Shown here: piece by piece, positions 7,641 to 17,278 of the stretch
How the letters are laid out: every line of letters begins with the position of its first letter
How positions within the stretch are numbered: position 1 is the stretch's first letter
Source: Clostridia bacterium
Lineage (GTDB): Bacteria; Bacillota; Clostridia; Lachnospirales; Lachnospiraceae
Length of the DNA stretch: 64,000 nucleotides
Assembly: GCA_910574255.1 (NCBI GenBank)
Contig: CAJTAK010000005.1
Coordinates: 209,184-273,183, forward strand
Reading direction: 5' to 3'
The notes under the pieces: generated by a model
The model's database searches: none
What the model saw: the letters and a program-made list of their open reading frames with translations, nothing else
What the model was told of the DNA's origin: nothing
Translations under genes and position numbers: made by a program

Positions 7641-8678
7641 ATGCTTTCTGTATATACACTGGAACAGTCACAGGAATGGGATGCTGTGGTTCGTTCATTT
7701 GCAGATTATGACGCTTATTATCTTAGCGGTTATGTAAAGGCCTTCCAGATTCACGGAGATGGAGAGCCTCTTTTATTTTATTATGAAGACAGTAAGATAA
7801 GAGGCATTAATGTAGTAATGAAACGTGATATTGGGAGAGACAGGCATTTTATAGGAAAGATAGAAGAAAATCGGTATTATGATTTTTCCACTCCCTATGG
7901 ATATGGAGGATGGCTGACAGAGGGGACGGATATAAGAGGTCTTGGGGAAGTGTATATAGAATGGTGCCAGAGAAATGGGATCATAAGCGAATTTGTAAGA
8001 TTTCATCCGGTGCTTAAAAATCATACGCCGGTCAGCAGCATGTATGAAGTAATTTCTCTTGGAGAAACAGTAACTATGGATCTGGCTTCTCCGGAAGTAA
8101 TCTGGGCTAATATAACAAGCAAAAATCGGAACATGATCCGAAAGGCAGAGAAAAATGAAGTGCGGATCTATAATGGCCGCTATCCGGACATTTACAGAAA
8201 ATTCCGTGAAATTTACGATCGAACTATGGATAAGGATCATGCGGAAAAATATTACTATTTTGGGGATGAATTTTATGAAAGCTTACTGAATGATTTCCCG
8301 CAGAATGCCCAAGTATTTTATGCAGAATGTGAAGGAAAGGTGATAGCGGCATCGATTATGCTTATGGCAAACGGAAGAATGAACTATCATCTCTCCGGCT
8401 CAGTGAAGGAATATGCGAAGCTTGCGCCAACCAACCTGCTTCTTTATGAGGCGGCACTGTGGGGGTGTATGAATGGCTGTAAAACATTGTATCTCGGCGG
8501 CGGAGTAGGGAGCGGAGAGGATAGCCTTTTCAAGTTTAAGAAGGCATTTTATCGTGGGGAGCAGTTAAACCGCTTTTTTATAGGAAGAAAAATATTTGAT
8601 GAAAATCAGTATCAGTTTCTTTGTGAGTTGAGAAAACTGGAAGAAAAGACAGAATATTTTCCGAAGTACCGTGCATGA
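7641..8678 (+). CDS. FemAB-like / GNAT-fold peptidyl transferase
   Basis: This 345-residue protein has the layout of the FemAB superfamily, which transfers amino acids from aminoacyl-tRNA onto lipid-linked saccharides. RNMIRKAEKNEVRI (about residues 154-167), the central AECEGKVIAASIMLM, and the C-terminal YLGGGVGSGEDSLFKFKKAF are the diagnostic blocks. It starts 4 bases after the ATP-grasp gene. Proteins like this also occur in capsule loci as uncharacterised acyltransferases, so the acyl donor (aminoacyl-tRNA or acyl-CoA) cannot be decided from sequence. Confidence 0.72.
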   Translation: MLSVYTLEQSQEWDAVVRSFADYDAYYLSGYVKAFQIHGDGEPLLFYYEDSKIRGINVVMKRDIGRDRHFIGKIEENRYYDFSTPYGYGGWLTEGTDIRGLGEVYIEWCQRNGIISEFVRFHPVLKNHTPVSSMYEVISLGETVTMDLASPEVIWANITSKNRNMIRKAEKNEVRIYNGRYPDIYRKFREIYDRTMDKDHAEKYYYFGDEFYESLLNDFPQNAQVFYAECEGKVIAASIMLMANGRMNYHLSGSVKEYAKLAPTNLLLYEAALWGCMNGCKTLYLGGGVGSGEDSLFKFKKAFYRGEQLNRFFIGRKIFDENQYQFLCELRKLEEKTEYFPKYRA

Positions 8679-8732
8679 GCTGAATGGTATTGAATACAAG
8701 ATATCAAGATATTTTTCAAAATGGAGAACAAA

Positions 8733-9974
8733 ATGAAACAAAAGGTTATATGGCTAGTCAATCAATATGCAGCGCCAGTGCAGAAAAGAACAAGGCAGAC
8801 TGTATTAAGCCAACATTTAGAAAAACAAGGATATAAGGTCTATATTCTTTGCGGGAGCAAAATTCATGGTGCGGATGACAATCTTATAAGAGATAAGCAT
8901 GCGTATACAAAAGTAAAATTTGATGGTGCAAGGTTTATTGTTATCCGCATTTCTGATTACAGCAGCCAGATAAAGAGAGTTCTTGTTTCCATTGAGTTCC
9001 AGAGAAGAATATGGAGGTTACGTAATCAGCTGCCTAAGCCTGATGTGATTGTCAGTGATTTTGCAGGATTATTTGGAAATGTGTTCTTGAAGTGGAAGAA
9101 GGCTTATGGTACCAGGATTATTTATGATGTCCTTGATTTGTGGCCGGAGGACTTTTTAGATGTAGGTTTTCTGAAGAAAAATAGTATTCCGGCAAAGATT
9201 CTATTTGGCATGGAGCATAAAGCATATCGGGAAGCAGATAATCTCATATTCTCTATGGATGGAGGAAGAGATTATGTTATGGAAAAAGGATGGGATATTG
9301 GCAGCGGCGGCGATGTGGATCTTAATAAGATAGGGGCGCTTAACAATGGTGTGGATCTTGAAGCAGTGGATAGAAACCGTGAAGAATTTGTAGTTCATGA
9401 TACTGATTTGGAATCAGGAAAATTTAAGGTCATTTATCTTGGCTCCATACGCAGGGCAAATAATGTTGATCTGATTGTTGAGGCGGCAAAGATACTGCAG
9501 CAGCAGGGAGTAGAAAACATCATAATACTTATCTATGGAGATGGTGACTATCGTGAAAATCTGGAGAACAAGGCTGCTCGCTTAAAGCTCTCCAATATCA
9601 AGTTTAAAGGAAAACTTGATGTAGAATATGCGCCATATGTATTGTCTCGCTGTGATTTGAACTTGTTTAATTTTATGAATGCTCCAATCTGCAGGTTTGG
9701 TCTCAGTCCTAACAAGCTTTTCATGTATTTTGCCAGTGGAAGGCCGGTTTTATCTATGGTACGTCCCAAATATGAACTGGTAGAGAGCAGGGAATGCGGC
9801 ATCGTTACTGACAATACCCCGCAGGCTGTTGCAGAAGGAATTGTCCGGTTTAGCCAGATGGATAAAACAGAGTATGAGAAGTATTGTAAAAACTGTCGCT
9901 TAGTAGCGGAGGAATACGATTACAAAAATCTGGTGAGGGTTTTAATCAATCAGATAGAAGGAAAATTTTCATGA
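8733..9974 (+). CDS. Glycosyltransferase, GT4-like
   Basis: A GT-B fold glycosyltransferase of about 413 residues, expected to add one sugar to the lipid-linked repeat unit. The N-terminal half contains VIWLVNQYAAP and a YDVLDLWPEDF motif seen in GT4 enzymes. The C-terminal half contains VIYLGSIRRANN and GLSPNKLFMYFASGRPVLSM, the nucleotide-sugar site. I chose the ATG at 8733 because GGAG sits six bases before it; the ATG at 8721 has no ribosome site. The stop overlaps the next start as ATGA. Confidence 0.85.
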   Translation: MKQKVIWLVNQYAAPVQKRTRQTVLSQHLEKQGYKVYILCGSKIHGADDNLIRDKHAYTKVKFDGARFIVIRISDYSSQIKRVLVSIEFQRRIWRLRNQLPKPDVIVSDFAGLFGNVFLKWKKAYGTRIIYDVLDLWPEDFLDVGFLKKNSIPAKILFGMEHKAYREADNLIFSMDGGRDYVMEKGWDIGSGGDVDLNKIGALNNGVDLEAVDRNREEFVVHDTDLESGKFKVIYLGSIRRANNVDLIVEAAKILQQQGVENIIILIYGDGDYRENLENKAARLKLSNIKFKGKLDVEYAPYVLSRCDLNLFNFMNAPICRFGLSPNKLFMYFASGRPVLSMVRPKYELVESRECGIVTDNTPQAVAEGIVRFSQMDKTEYEKYCKNCRLVAEEYDYKNLVRVLINQIEGKFS

Positions 9975-11218
9975 ATATTTTGTTGATAACGCAGATTTAT
10001 CCGGAACCGGATGACGGCAAGGGATATGAGGCAACTAAGACAGTTGAGTATTTTGCCAGGGAATGGGTTGAGGCAGGGCATAAGGTTGTTGTAATGCACT
10101 GTCCAAGCCGATTTCCCTTTTTTTATTATATAATGCCCAGATTTTTGAAGAATCAAATTGGAAAACGTACAAGAATTTTGATTCCAACCTGGTCTTCAGC
10201 AAAACAAATTAGCAGGAGGGAAGATGGAATACAGATATACCGTGAACCAATGAAAAAATGGATTCCATCCCAAGCATATTCAAAACATGCAATGGAGAAT
10301 CAATGCTGTAAGATTAAAGAAAGATTAAATGAAATCAGCTTTAAACCAGATTTAATAGCAGGGCATTTTAGTAATCCAGGAGTAGAACTGGTGGGCAGAT
10401 TAAGCGAATCCTATCATGCGATGTCATCTATTGTATTTCACCATGACTGTACAACCAGAACTATAAAAAAATACCGGATTAAAGAGAATATTGGAAGAAT
10501 TAATGCAGTGGGAGCAAGATCGATTATTGAAGCAGCAAGTATTAAAGAAATGTTGGAATTGAAAGAACAGCCATTTATATGCTACTCGGGTGTCCCTAAT
10601 GATGCGGTGGATGTCAGCGAGAAGGTATGTTTAAAACAGGAATATAAAGAAGAGATTCGATTTTTATATGTTGGCAGCTTGATACAACAGAAGCATGCAG
10701 ATGCAGTGATAAAGGCATATTCAAGGATTAAAGGAGATTATGTCGATAGAAAACTGTCGTTAAAGATTATTGGAAGAGGATTGGAAGAGGAAACATTGAA
10801 AGAACTGGCGCAGCAGCTGGGAGTTTCTGAGACAGTCCATTTTATGGGAAGGCTGCCACGAAGAGATGTACTGCAAGAAATGAAGAAAGCCCATATTTTT
10901 ACTATGATAAGTGATGACGAGACGTTTGGAATGGTTTACTTGGAAGCAATGCTGCAGGGATGCTTGGTTATTGCATCTAAAGGCGGGGGCTTTGATGGGA
11001 TTATTAAAAATGGCGTCAATGGTTTTCTGTGTGAGGCAGGAGATGCAGATAAGCTGAAACAGATTTATGAACAAATTGCAAAACTTAATACAGAAGAGCG
11101 GAATCATATCGGACAGAAGGCAATTAACACAGCAATACAATTTTCAGAAAAGGCTGTGGCTGAGCGGTATCTTAATGACGTAATAGAAAGAAATAAGAAG
11201 AGGCAGAGTACAATATGA
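9971..11218 (+). CDS. Glycosyltransferase family 4
   Basis: This 415-residue GT-B enzyme opens with [18 protein letters not shown]. It carries [17 protein letters not shown] near residue 232 and the GT4 donor-site signature [20 protein letters not shown] near residue 318, whose two glutamates are seven residues apart. The ATG overlaps the previous stop and the gene in turn overlaps the next by four bases, indicating tight translational coupling. The donor and acceptor sugars are unknown. Confidence 0.87.
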   Translation: MNILLITQIYPEPDDGKGYEATKTVEYFAREWVEAGHKVVVMHCPSRFPFFYYIMPRFLKNQIGKRTRILIPTWSSAKQISRREDGIQIYREPMKKWIPSQAYSKHAMENQCCKIKERLNEISFKPDLIAGHFSNPGVELVGRLSESYHAMSSIVFHHDCTTRTIKKYRIKENIGRINAVGARSIIEAASIKEMLELKEQPFICYSGVPNDAVDVSEKVCLKQEYKEEIRFLYVGSLIQQKHADAVIKAYSRIKGDYVDRKLSLKIIGRGLEEETLKELAQQLGVSETVHFMGRLPRRDVLQEMKKAHIFTMISDDETFGMVYLEAMLQGCLVIASKGGGFDGIIKNGVNGFLCEAGDADKLKQIYEQIAKLNTEERNHIGQKAINTAIQFSEKAVAERYLNDVIERNKKRQSTI

Positions 11219-12309
11219 ATGTTCAATTTTCAGTTCTAGAAAAACAGTATAAAAAATATCAGAAGGAATACGAAGAAGCGGCACTGAGAGCCATGCGTTC
11301 AGGGTGGTATATTCTTGGAAGCGAATTAGAGAAATTTGAAAGGAAATTTGCGGCATTTCATAATGTGAAAAACTGTATGGGTGTGGGGAATGGTCTGGAT
11401 GCGCTCAGACTTGCAGTGAAGGCTATGGGAATTGGCGCAGGCGATGAAGTAATTGTGCCGGCAAATACTTATATTGCTACGGCTCTTGCAGTATCCGAAG
11501 CAGGAGCCATCCCCGTGTTTGTTGATGCAGATATATTTTTCGGATTAAATACAGAATTATTGGAAGATGCAGTTACAGATAAAACAAAAGCAATTATGGC
11601 AGTGCATCTTTACGGGCAGCCCTGTGAAATGGATAAGATTCTTGACATAGCATTAAAATACAACCTTCGGGTAATAGAGGACTGTGCTCAGGCACATGGT
11701 GCAGCATATAAGGGAAAACCGATAGGTACATTTGGAGATGCAGGGTGTTTTAGCTTTTACCCGACAAAACCTGTCGGTGCATTAGGAGATGCAGGTGCTG
11801 TAATTACAAATGACGATATATTGAGCGATAAAATTCGGATGCTTCGAAATTACGGCAGCCGTATAAAATATCAGCATGAAATTTTAGGTGTGAATTCCAG
11901 AATGGATGAAATTCAGGCGGCAGTTTTAGATGTTGCGTTGAAATATGTGAACCAGGGCAACAGGGAACGGAAAGACATTGCGTCAGCTTACTTGAATGGT
12001 ATACAGAATCCGAAGATAAGTATTCCTAGAATAAGATCGGAATCAGACCATGTTTTTCATGTGTTTCCAATTTTATGTGATGAGAGGGACAGGCTTTACA
12101 GCTTTCTGGAGGAACATGATATTCATACACAGATACATTATCCGATACCTTGTCATTTGGCAGAGTGTTATAAAGAGCTGGGTTATAAGGCAGGAGATAT
12201 TCCAAGAGCAGAGTATTATGCAGCTGCCGAGTTAAGCCTTCCTATCTATGTTGGTATGACTATGGAAGAGGCTGAGTATGTCATTGATGTGATAAATAGA
12301 TTTAAATAA
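11215..12309 (+). CDS. DegT aminotransferase, FdtB/QdtB-like (3-amino sugar)
   Basis: This 364-residue PLP enzyme has [64 protein letters not shown], and [18 protein letters not shown] with the PLP lysine. These are characteristic of dTDP-3-amino-3,6-dideoxyhexose transaminases (FdtB/QdtB). The following gene encodes the matching 3,4-ketoisomerase fused to an acetyltransferase, which supports that role. Together they would give dTDP-3-acetamido-3,6-dideoxyhexose from dTDP-4-keto-6-deoxyglucose. The RmlA and RmlB enzymes that make the precursor are not in the window. Confidence 0.85.
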   Translation: MNVQFSVLEKQYKKYQKEYEEAALRAMRSGWYILGSELEKFERKFAAFHNVKNCMGVGNGLDALRLAVKAMGIGAGDEVIVPANTYIATALAVSEAGAIPVFVDADIFFGLNTELLEDAVTDKTKAIMAVHLYGQPCEMDKILDIALKYNLRVIEDCAQAHGAAYKGKPIGTFGDAGCFSFYPTKPVGALGDAGAVITNDDILSDKIRMLRNYGSRIKYQHEILGVNSRMDEIQAAVLDVALKYVNQGNRERKDIASAYLNGIQNPKISIPRIRSESDHVFHVFPILCDERDRLYSFLEEHDIHTQIHYPIPCHLAECYKELGYKAGDIPRAEYYAAAELSLPIYVGMTMEEAEYVIDVINRFK

Positions 12310-12342
12310 ATACAGATACATGTTTGCTGTGGGGAATGATAA

Positions 12343-13317
12343 GTGAAATTAAGAGAGTTAGAGATGAGGGATGTACCACGCATTTTGGAGTGGATGCATG
12401 ATAAAAGTGTAACAAAAGATTTGAAAACAAATTTTTCCGTATTTACCATGGAGGATGTGGAGAGATTCATCCTTCAGAGCAGGGATACACATCTCAATCT
12501 GCATAAGGCCATTGTATCAGATCTGGACGAATATATGGGTACAGTAAGCCTCAAGGAGATTAATCAAAAGGGTGGAAGTGCCGAGTTTGCCATTACAGTG
12601 CGCAGTGATGCTATGACAAAAGGCTATTCTTGGTTCGGAATGACAGAAATGCTTGATCTTGCGTTTTCAGAATTAGGACTTTCGAGCGTTTACTGGTGTG
12701 TATCACGTAAAAATGAACGGGCAGTTCATTTTTATGATAAACACCATTTTCATGAGGCAGTGGATATCCCACAGAATATATTAAAAAGATACGAAGGGCT
12801 TGATAACCTCAAATGGTATTCGGTACTTGCAGGTGATGATTATCACAGTGAGGTTTATAATCATAAGACCATTGCCGGATGTAAAATTGTATCAATAAAG
12901 ACGATTCCTACAGTAGGAGCTGGGGAATTGTCTTTTTTTGAAGCGGAGACGGACATCCCATTCCAGATTAAGAGGATCTATTATATATCAAAGGTTCCGG
13001 AAGGGATACGAAGAGGATTCCATGCACATAAGGAATTAAAGCAGATGCTATTCTGTCCATATGGAAAGATTCATCTTGTACTGGACAATGGAAATGGGAG
13101 AGAAGAGATTACACTCAGCGATCCATCTGTCGGCATTGTAATTGAACAACCTGTTTGGAGGGAAATGCTCTGGATGGAGAAGGATTCTGTATTGTGTGTG
13201 GCGGCTTCTGAACATTACAAGGCAGAGGATTATATCAGAGATCGGACTCAGTTTGACATATATATAAAGAAAGCAAAAACAGAAAATGAAGGAGTTGAGG
13301 CTGATGCAGCTATCTAA
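12343..13317 (+). CDS. Bifunctional GNAT acetyltransferase / FdtA-like 3,4-ketoisomerase
   Basis: This two-domain protein begins at GTG. Residues 1-160 are a RimJ-like GNAT (MKLRELEMRDVPRILEWM, with the typical VHFYDKHHFHE end). Residues about 180-310 are a cupin of the FdtA/QdtA/WxcM type, with GELSFFEAETDIPFQIKRIYY, RRGFHAHKELKQ, and the closing DYIRDRTQFD. The cupin isomerises dTDP-4-keto-6-deoxyglucose to the 3-keto form. The GNAT half would N-acetylate the amine made by the upstream FdtB-like enzyme. GGGGAA precedes the GTG. The next gene starts inside its 3' end. Confidence 0.83.
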   Translation: MKLRELEMRDVPRILEWMHDKSVTKDLKTNFSVFTMEDVERFILQSRDTHLNLHKAIVSDLDEYMGTVSLKEINQKGGSAEFAITVRSDAMTKGYSWFGMTEMLDLAFSELGLSSVYWCVSRKNERAVHFYDKHHFHEAVDIPQNILKRYEGLDNLKWYSVLAGDDYHSEVYNHKTIAGCKIVSIKTIPTVGAGELSFFEAETDIPFQIKRIYYISKVPEGIRRGFHAHKELKQMLFCPYGKIHLVLDNGNGREEITLSDPSVGIVIEQPVWREMLWMEKDSVLCVAASEHYKAEDYIRDRTQFDIYIKKAKTENEGVEADAAI

Positions 13318-14110
13318 ACGCATATATGAGGATTATCTAAAAAAAAGCCGCCTGTCATATTATGAACATTTGCTTTATTATGCGAAGGAGCGAGGATACA
13401 TGATGACTGGGGTATTGGGGTTTTACAGAATGCTGCAGGACCATGATTTTGATTTTACAAAAGGCAAAAAAGTTAAAGTTCTCATTAATCGCCATGATAT
13501 AGATACATCACCAAAGGTTGCATATCAGATGTTTCAAATTGAACAAATGGTTTATGGGAAACAGGGAAGTACAACTTATTATTTTAGAAATTCAACGGTT
13601 GATAAGAAGATTATAAAAGAGATTGAACAGTATGGCTATGAAACAGGATATCATTATGAAGAAATTGCTGATTATGAGAAGGAGCATAGAATAAAAAATA
13701 AAGAGTTATTATTTGAACATTTACCACAGATAAGGGAGAAATTTTTAAATGATTTGGAAAGTTATAGAAGTCTTACAGAAACACAAAGTTTGTCCATAGC
13801 AAGTCACGGAGATTTTATTAATACAAAATATCAGATGCAAAATACTTTAATATTGGAGGATGAAAGCACAAGGCAGAAGTCTGGAATTGAAGTAGAAGCG
13901 TATGATGAAAGTATGACAAAATATATTGAGGCACGATTTGCGGATCAGATGCTGCTTGAAAAATTTTACGGGGAAGTTATTAGGGCAATGAGACAAGAAA
14001 TTAGTGTCATTATGATTTTGACACACCCCAGAAATTGGAAGGTAGATATTATTGCTAATACAAAAGAAAACTTGAAACGGGCTATACAAGGAAGCAAATA
14101 TAGGTTTTGA
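13304..14110 (+). CDS. Polysaccharide deacetylase-like protein (divergent NodB fold)
   Basis: About 268 residues. The signatures are those of a divergent metal-dependent deacetylase: LINRHDIDTSP near residue 60 (the Asp pair), TGYHYEE near 113 (metal histidine), SHGDF near 170, and ILTHPRNW near 240. I took the ATG at 13304, since AAGGAG lies 9 bases before it; an in-frame ATG 18 bases upstream would include that ribosome site. It probably removes an acetyl group from a sugar of the repeat unit. Without a signal peptide, it acts in the cytoplasm. Confidence 0.65.
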   Translation: MQLSKRIYEDYLKKSRLSYYEHLLYYAKERGYMMTGVLGFYRMLQDHDFDFTKGKKVKVLINRHDIDTSPKVAYQMFQIEQMVYGKQGSTTYYFRNSTVDKKIIKEIEQYGYETGYHYEEIADYEKEHRIKNKELLFEHLPQIREKFLNDLESYRSLTETQSLSIASHGDFINTKYQMQNTLILEDESTRQKSGIEVEAYDESMTKYIEARFADQMLLEKFYGEVIRAMRQEISVIMILTHPRNWKVDIIANTKENLKRAIQGSKYRF

Positions 14111-14198
14111 ACTTCGAAAGTGAATCTGACACCTGTTGAGGTGTAAACAGAATTTATATAAAGATTTCGGATTTGCATGAAGGAGACCAAGTTATAAT

Positions 14199-15332
14199 AT
14201 GATTTTTGAACAGAAACAATATGATAAAAGTGCGGGTAGAATACTTTCTTTTTTCTTTATTATTAATGTTGTAAATATTTTTATAAAACAAAATGTATCT
14301 ATATCTTTTATAAATAGATATTTAACTCCATTTTTGGGTTGCCTATATATATTTTATTTAATAAAGGAAAAGAAGTACGTAAAAAAAGTATTTTTGAGGC
14401 TTATACTGGCAGAAATATTTTTTGTTTTGCTTATAGGGATGAGTGCACTTCGTTATCCGGATAGTATTGGAAGCATAATTAAAAGAAGTCTCTGGATTGT
14501 TATGTTTTGTGTTCCGCTTGCAGTTATTTCTACTAAAGTTAAAGACTATAAGATTTTTATAGATCAAACGAATGCAGCAAATATGTTTGTAATGATTCTA
14601 TGTGTACTTTCATGGTTGTTAACAATGAGGCAGGATGGCCATTTCACATATGGAAATTATAACATGGTAATTGGATATACACTTTTATTTCCTCTTTTTT
14701 ACCATGTAGTGAAAGGCTGCAAAGAAAAGAAATATTTGATTTTTGCATTTTTAGAGGCAGTGGTCGTCATTACTTATGGTTCAAGGGGACAATTGTTTTG
14801 CATAATAGTTTTTAGTAGTCTTTTTACTTTAAAAGGAATAAAAACTGATAAAAGGGTTTTAGCTCTCATTTTACTTGTTATTTTTGCCGGCTTAAGTGCT
14901 ATTTTTTACCAGGAATTTATAGGGGGCATAGCTTCAATAATTGACAAAATTGGTTCAAGAACGTTGAGTATGCTTCTTCGGGGACGAATTACGTATGGAA
15001 CAGGAAGGGTAGAAATATGGGCGCAGTCATGGGAAAGGATACTGCAGAAACCATTTTTGGGATGGGGCATTTGTGGAGAATTGGCATATATGACATCATC
15101 CCCACACAATATATTTTTAGAAATTATGCTGCATTATGGAATTATTTTTGGAACAGTAATAAATTTGTGGATGATAGGATTTATTATAAAGTTTCTTTTG
15201 GGCAGAAAATTAAACACAGAACTTTTAATTATGTTCTGCAGTTCTTTTATTCCCTTACTTTTATCAAATACCTATACAGAAACTCCGGTTTTTTGGGTGT
15301 TAGCTATATTGAGCAGTAAAAAAATAAAATAA
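14199..15332 (+). CDS. O-antigen ligase/polymerase-like membrane protein (Wzy)
   Basis: This 377-residue, very hydrophobic protein has about ten predicted membrane spans. It carries one large hydrophilic loop around residues 240-290 that includes GRVEIWAQSWERILQKPFLGWG and SSPHNIFLE, the pattern of the Wzy/WaaL (PF04932) family. It would polymerise lipid-linked repeat units on the outer face of the membrane. GAAGGAG precedes the ATG. The 88-base gap before it contains no hairpin that looks like a terminator. Confidence 0.82.
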   Translation: MIFEQKQYDKSAGRILSFFFIINVVNIFIKQNVSISFINRYLTPFLGCLYIFYLIKEKKYVKKVFLRLILAEIFFVLLIGMSALRYPDSIGSIIKRSLWIVMFCVPLAVISTKVKDYKIFIDQTNAANMFVMILCVLSWLLTMRQDGHFTYGNYNMVIGYTLLFPLFYHVVKGCKEKKYLIFAFLEAVVVITYGSRGQLFCIIVFSSLFTLKGIKTDKRVLALILLVIFAGLSAIFYQEFIGGIASIIDKIGSRTLSMLLRGRITYGTGRVEIWAQSWERILQKPFLGWGICGELAYMTSSPHNIFLEIMLHYGIIFGTVINLWMIGFIIKFLLGRKLNTELLIMFCSSFIPLLLSNTYTETPVFWVLAILSSKKIK

Positions 15333-15351
15333 TTTATATAATGAGGTACTT

Positions 15352-16458
15352 ATGAAGGTTCTGTTGCTTTTTCCCCGTTTCGGAATAGGCGGGATTGCAA
15401 AATCTATGTCTTTCGTTGCAAATATTTGTGCGAAGGCTTTCATGGATGTTACATGCGTTTCAATGTCGAATGAGGAGGTACTGATAGAATTACCAGAGAA
15501 AGCGAAAAAAGTTTATATTAATTATAAGGAAACAGGAAAGAGGTTTGAACTCATAATTAATAAAATATATTTTCTTTTAGCTTTTCGACAATTGATAAGG
15601 AAGGAAAGACCAGATGTAATAGTTTCTTTTGGAACTGATTATGTAAGAATTGTGACGTTTGCAACAATTGGACTAAAAATAAATATTATAGGTTCTGAAA
15701 GGGGAAATCCATTTATATATACAAAAAGACAAAAAAAGAAGTATATTTACGCAATGAAAAAGTGTTATGCTGTGGTGTTTCAGACAGAACAGGCAAAGAA
15801 TTTTTACCCACTTGAAATAAAGGAAAAAAGTATTATTCTTCCAAATCCTTGTGTAATAAAAGAACATTTACAAAAAAAAGTAAACTGTAAAAGTAGAAAT
15901 GTAATTCTTGTATTTTCCAGACTGAGTGAAGAAAAAAATATTGCTGGCATTGTGCGTGCATTTGCAAAAGCACAACGCCAATTAACGGATTTTGAACTTC
16001 ATATTTATGGCAAAGGGCCAGAAAAAGCAAATATAAAAACCCTTATCAGTGAAAAGAATATCAAGAATATTTATTTGTTTGATGAGGTGGCAAATGTATT
16101 TGATTATGAATCCGGTTGCAGAATGTTTGTTTTAAATTCTATAACGGAAGGATTTCCAAATGCTTTGATAGAAGCTATGTTAGAAGGAATTCCATGTATT
16201 GCGTCAGATTGTCCTTCTGGCGGAGTTAGGTTTCTTTCTGATGATGGAAGGCGGGTACACCTTATTCCGGTAAATGATGAAGATGCTCTTGCTCAGGCAA
16301 TGGTGAAGGTGGCAACAGATAACGAATATGCCAACTCCTTGGTAGAAAAAGCAAGAGAAATAGAGTTCGTGTTAAATCCAGATAAAATAGGAAAAGAATG
16401 GATAAAGCTTATTAAAGGGGCGGCTAATGGTAAAGCATTTAAAAAGAAAGCTGATTGA
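15352..16458 (+). CDS. Glycosyltransferase family 4
   Basis: This 368-residue GT-B enzyme opens MKVLLLFPRFGIGGIAKSM. It has VLVFSRLSEEKNIAGIVRAF near residue 185 and the donor site ITEGFPNALIEAMLEGIPCI near residue 264. It resembles GT4 enzymes such as those that add N-acetylgalactosamine in capsule and O-antigen synthesis, but the sugar cannot be assigned. The following gene starts within its last 32 bases. Confidence 0.87.
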   Translation: MKVLLLFPRFGIGGIAKSMSFVANICAKAFMDVTCVSMSNEEVLIELPEKAKKVYINYKETGKRFELIINKIYFLLAFRQLIRKERPDVIVSFGTDYVRIVTFATIGLKINIIGSERGNPFIYTKRQKKKYIYAMKKCYAVVFQTEQAKNFYPLEIKEKSIILPNPCVIKEHLQKKVNCKSRNVILVFSRLSEEKNIAGIVRAFAKAQRQLTDFELHIYGKGPEKANIKTLISEKNIKNIYLFDEVANVFDYESGCRMFVLNSITEGFPNALIEAMLEGIPCIASDCPSGGVRFLSDDGRRVHLIPVNDEDALAQAMVKVATDNEYANSLVEKAREIEFVLNPDKIGKEWIKLIKGAANGKAFKKKAD

Positions 16459-17278
16459 AATTAATGCCAAGAGAATAATAAGAGGATGGGAACATGATTT
16501 CCGTAAATTGTCAGAGAAAAAAGATATTAAGAAGATGGAGATTATGCCTAAGTTAGATATAAATCAATTGTTTCTCGTTCCTCATGCAGATGATGAGTTG
16601 TTGGCCGGGTATGCTTTGACATGTCTGCAAAAGGAGAAGTTAATATTAGCGTATTCTGGATTGACTGGCTTGGATACAAGAGATGAAAACAAACGAATAA
16701 GAAAAAAAGAATATGATAAGTACTGCAGTATAATGCAATGCAGAACAATAGATCTGAATGAGAACAATTTGCTGAATACTATTATTAGTCGAGAAAATAT
16801 TAATGTAATCTACCTGCCTTCTGTAATTGACTGGCATCCGGAACATAGAAAAATGAATTATGATTTATTAGAAGCGCTATCAGAAGAGAAAGTCAGCAAT
16901 ATTCGGATTATGTGGTATTCAGTAACTGTTCCGATAGAATATAAAAGAAGGTATATGGTTCCAATGACTAAGAGAGAACATCGAGAGAAATATGAAATTT
17001 TTAAAAAGGTTTATTTGTCGCAAAGTTGTATACCTTTGCAGAGATTTCAATTACAGGATCGATTAAATGGATTGAGCGGCGGACAGTATTCAGCAGAATG
17101 TTTAGTAGAGATTAAATTCTCCTTATGGAAAAATATGGTAGAAATACTTAAGAAACTAGAGCCGGATAAGGGATTGGTACATGATTTTAATAAATTGAAG
17201 AGAAAAATAGATTCTATTTCTGGAATTAGAAAAAAATCAGAAAAATTTTATGAAATATTGATGGAGACAAAAGTATAA
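16427..17278 (+). CDS. PIG-L family deacetylase
   Basis: This 283-residue protein has the zinc-binding signature of PIG-L/LmbE deacetylases in a variant form: FLVPHADDELLAG near residue 45 in place of the common AHPDDE, and IDWHPEHRKMN near residue 135. It would deacetylate an N-acetylated sugar nucleotide or lipid-linked sugar in the cytoplasm. AAGGGG precedes the ATG. Its stop and the next start overlap as TAATG. Confidence 0.78.
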   Translation: MVKHLKRKLIEINAKRIIRGWEHDFRKLSEKKDIKKMEIMPKLDINQLFLVPHADDELLAGYALTCLQKEKLILAYSGLTGLDTRDENKRIRKKEYDKYCSIMQCRTIDLNENNLLNTIISRENINVIYLPSVIDWHPEHRKMNYDLLEALSEEKVSNIRIMWYSVTVPIEYKRRYMVPMTKREHREKYEIFKKVYLSQSCIPLQRFQLQDRLNGLSGGQYSAECLVEIKFSLWKNMVEILKKLEPDKGLVHDFNKLKRKIDSISGIRKKSEKFYEILMETKV

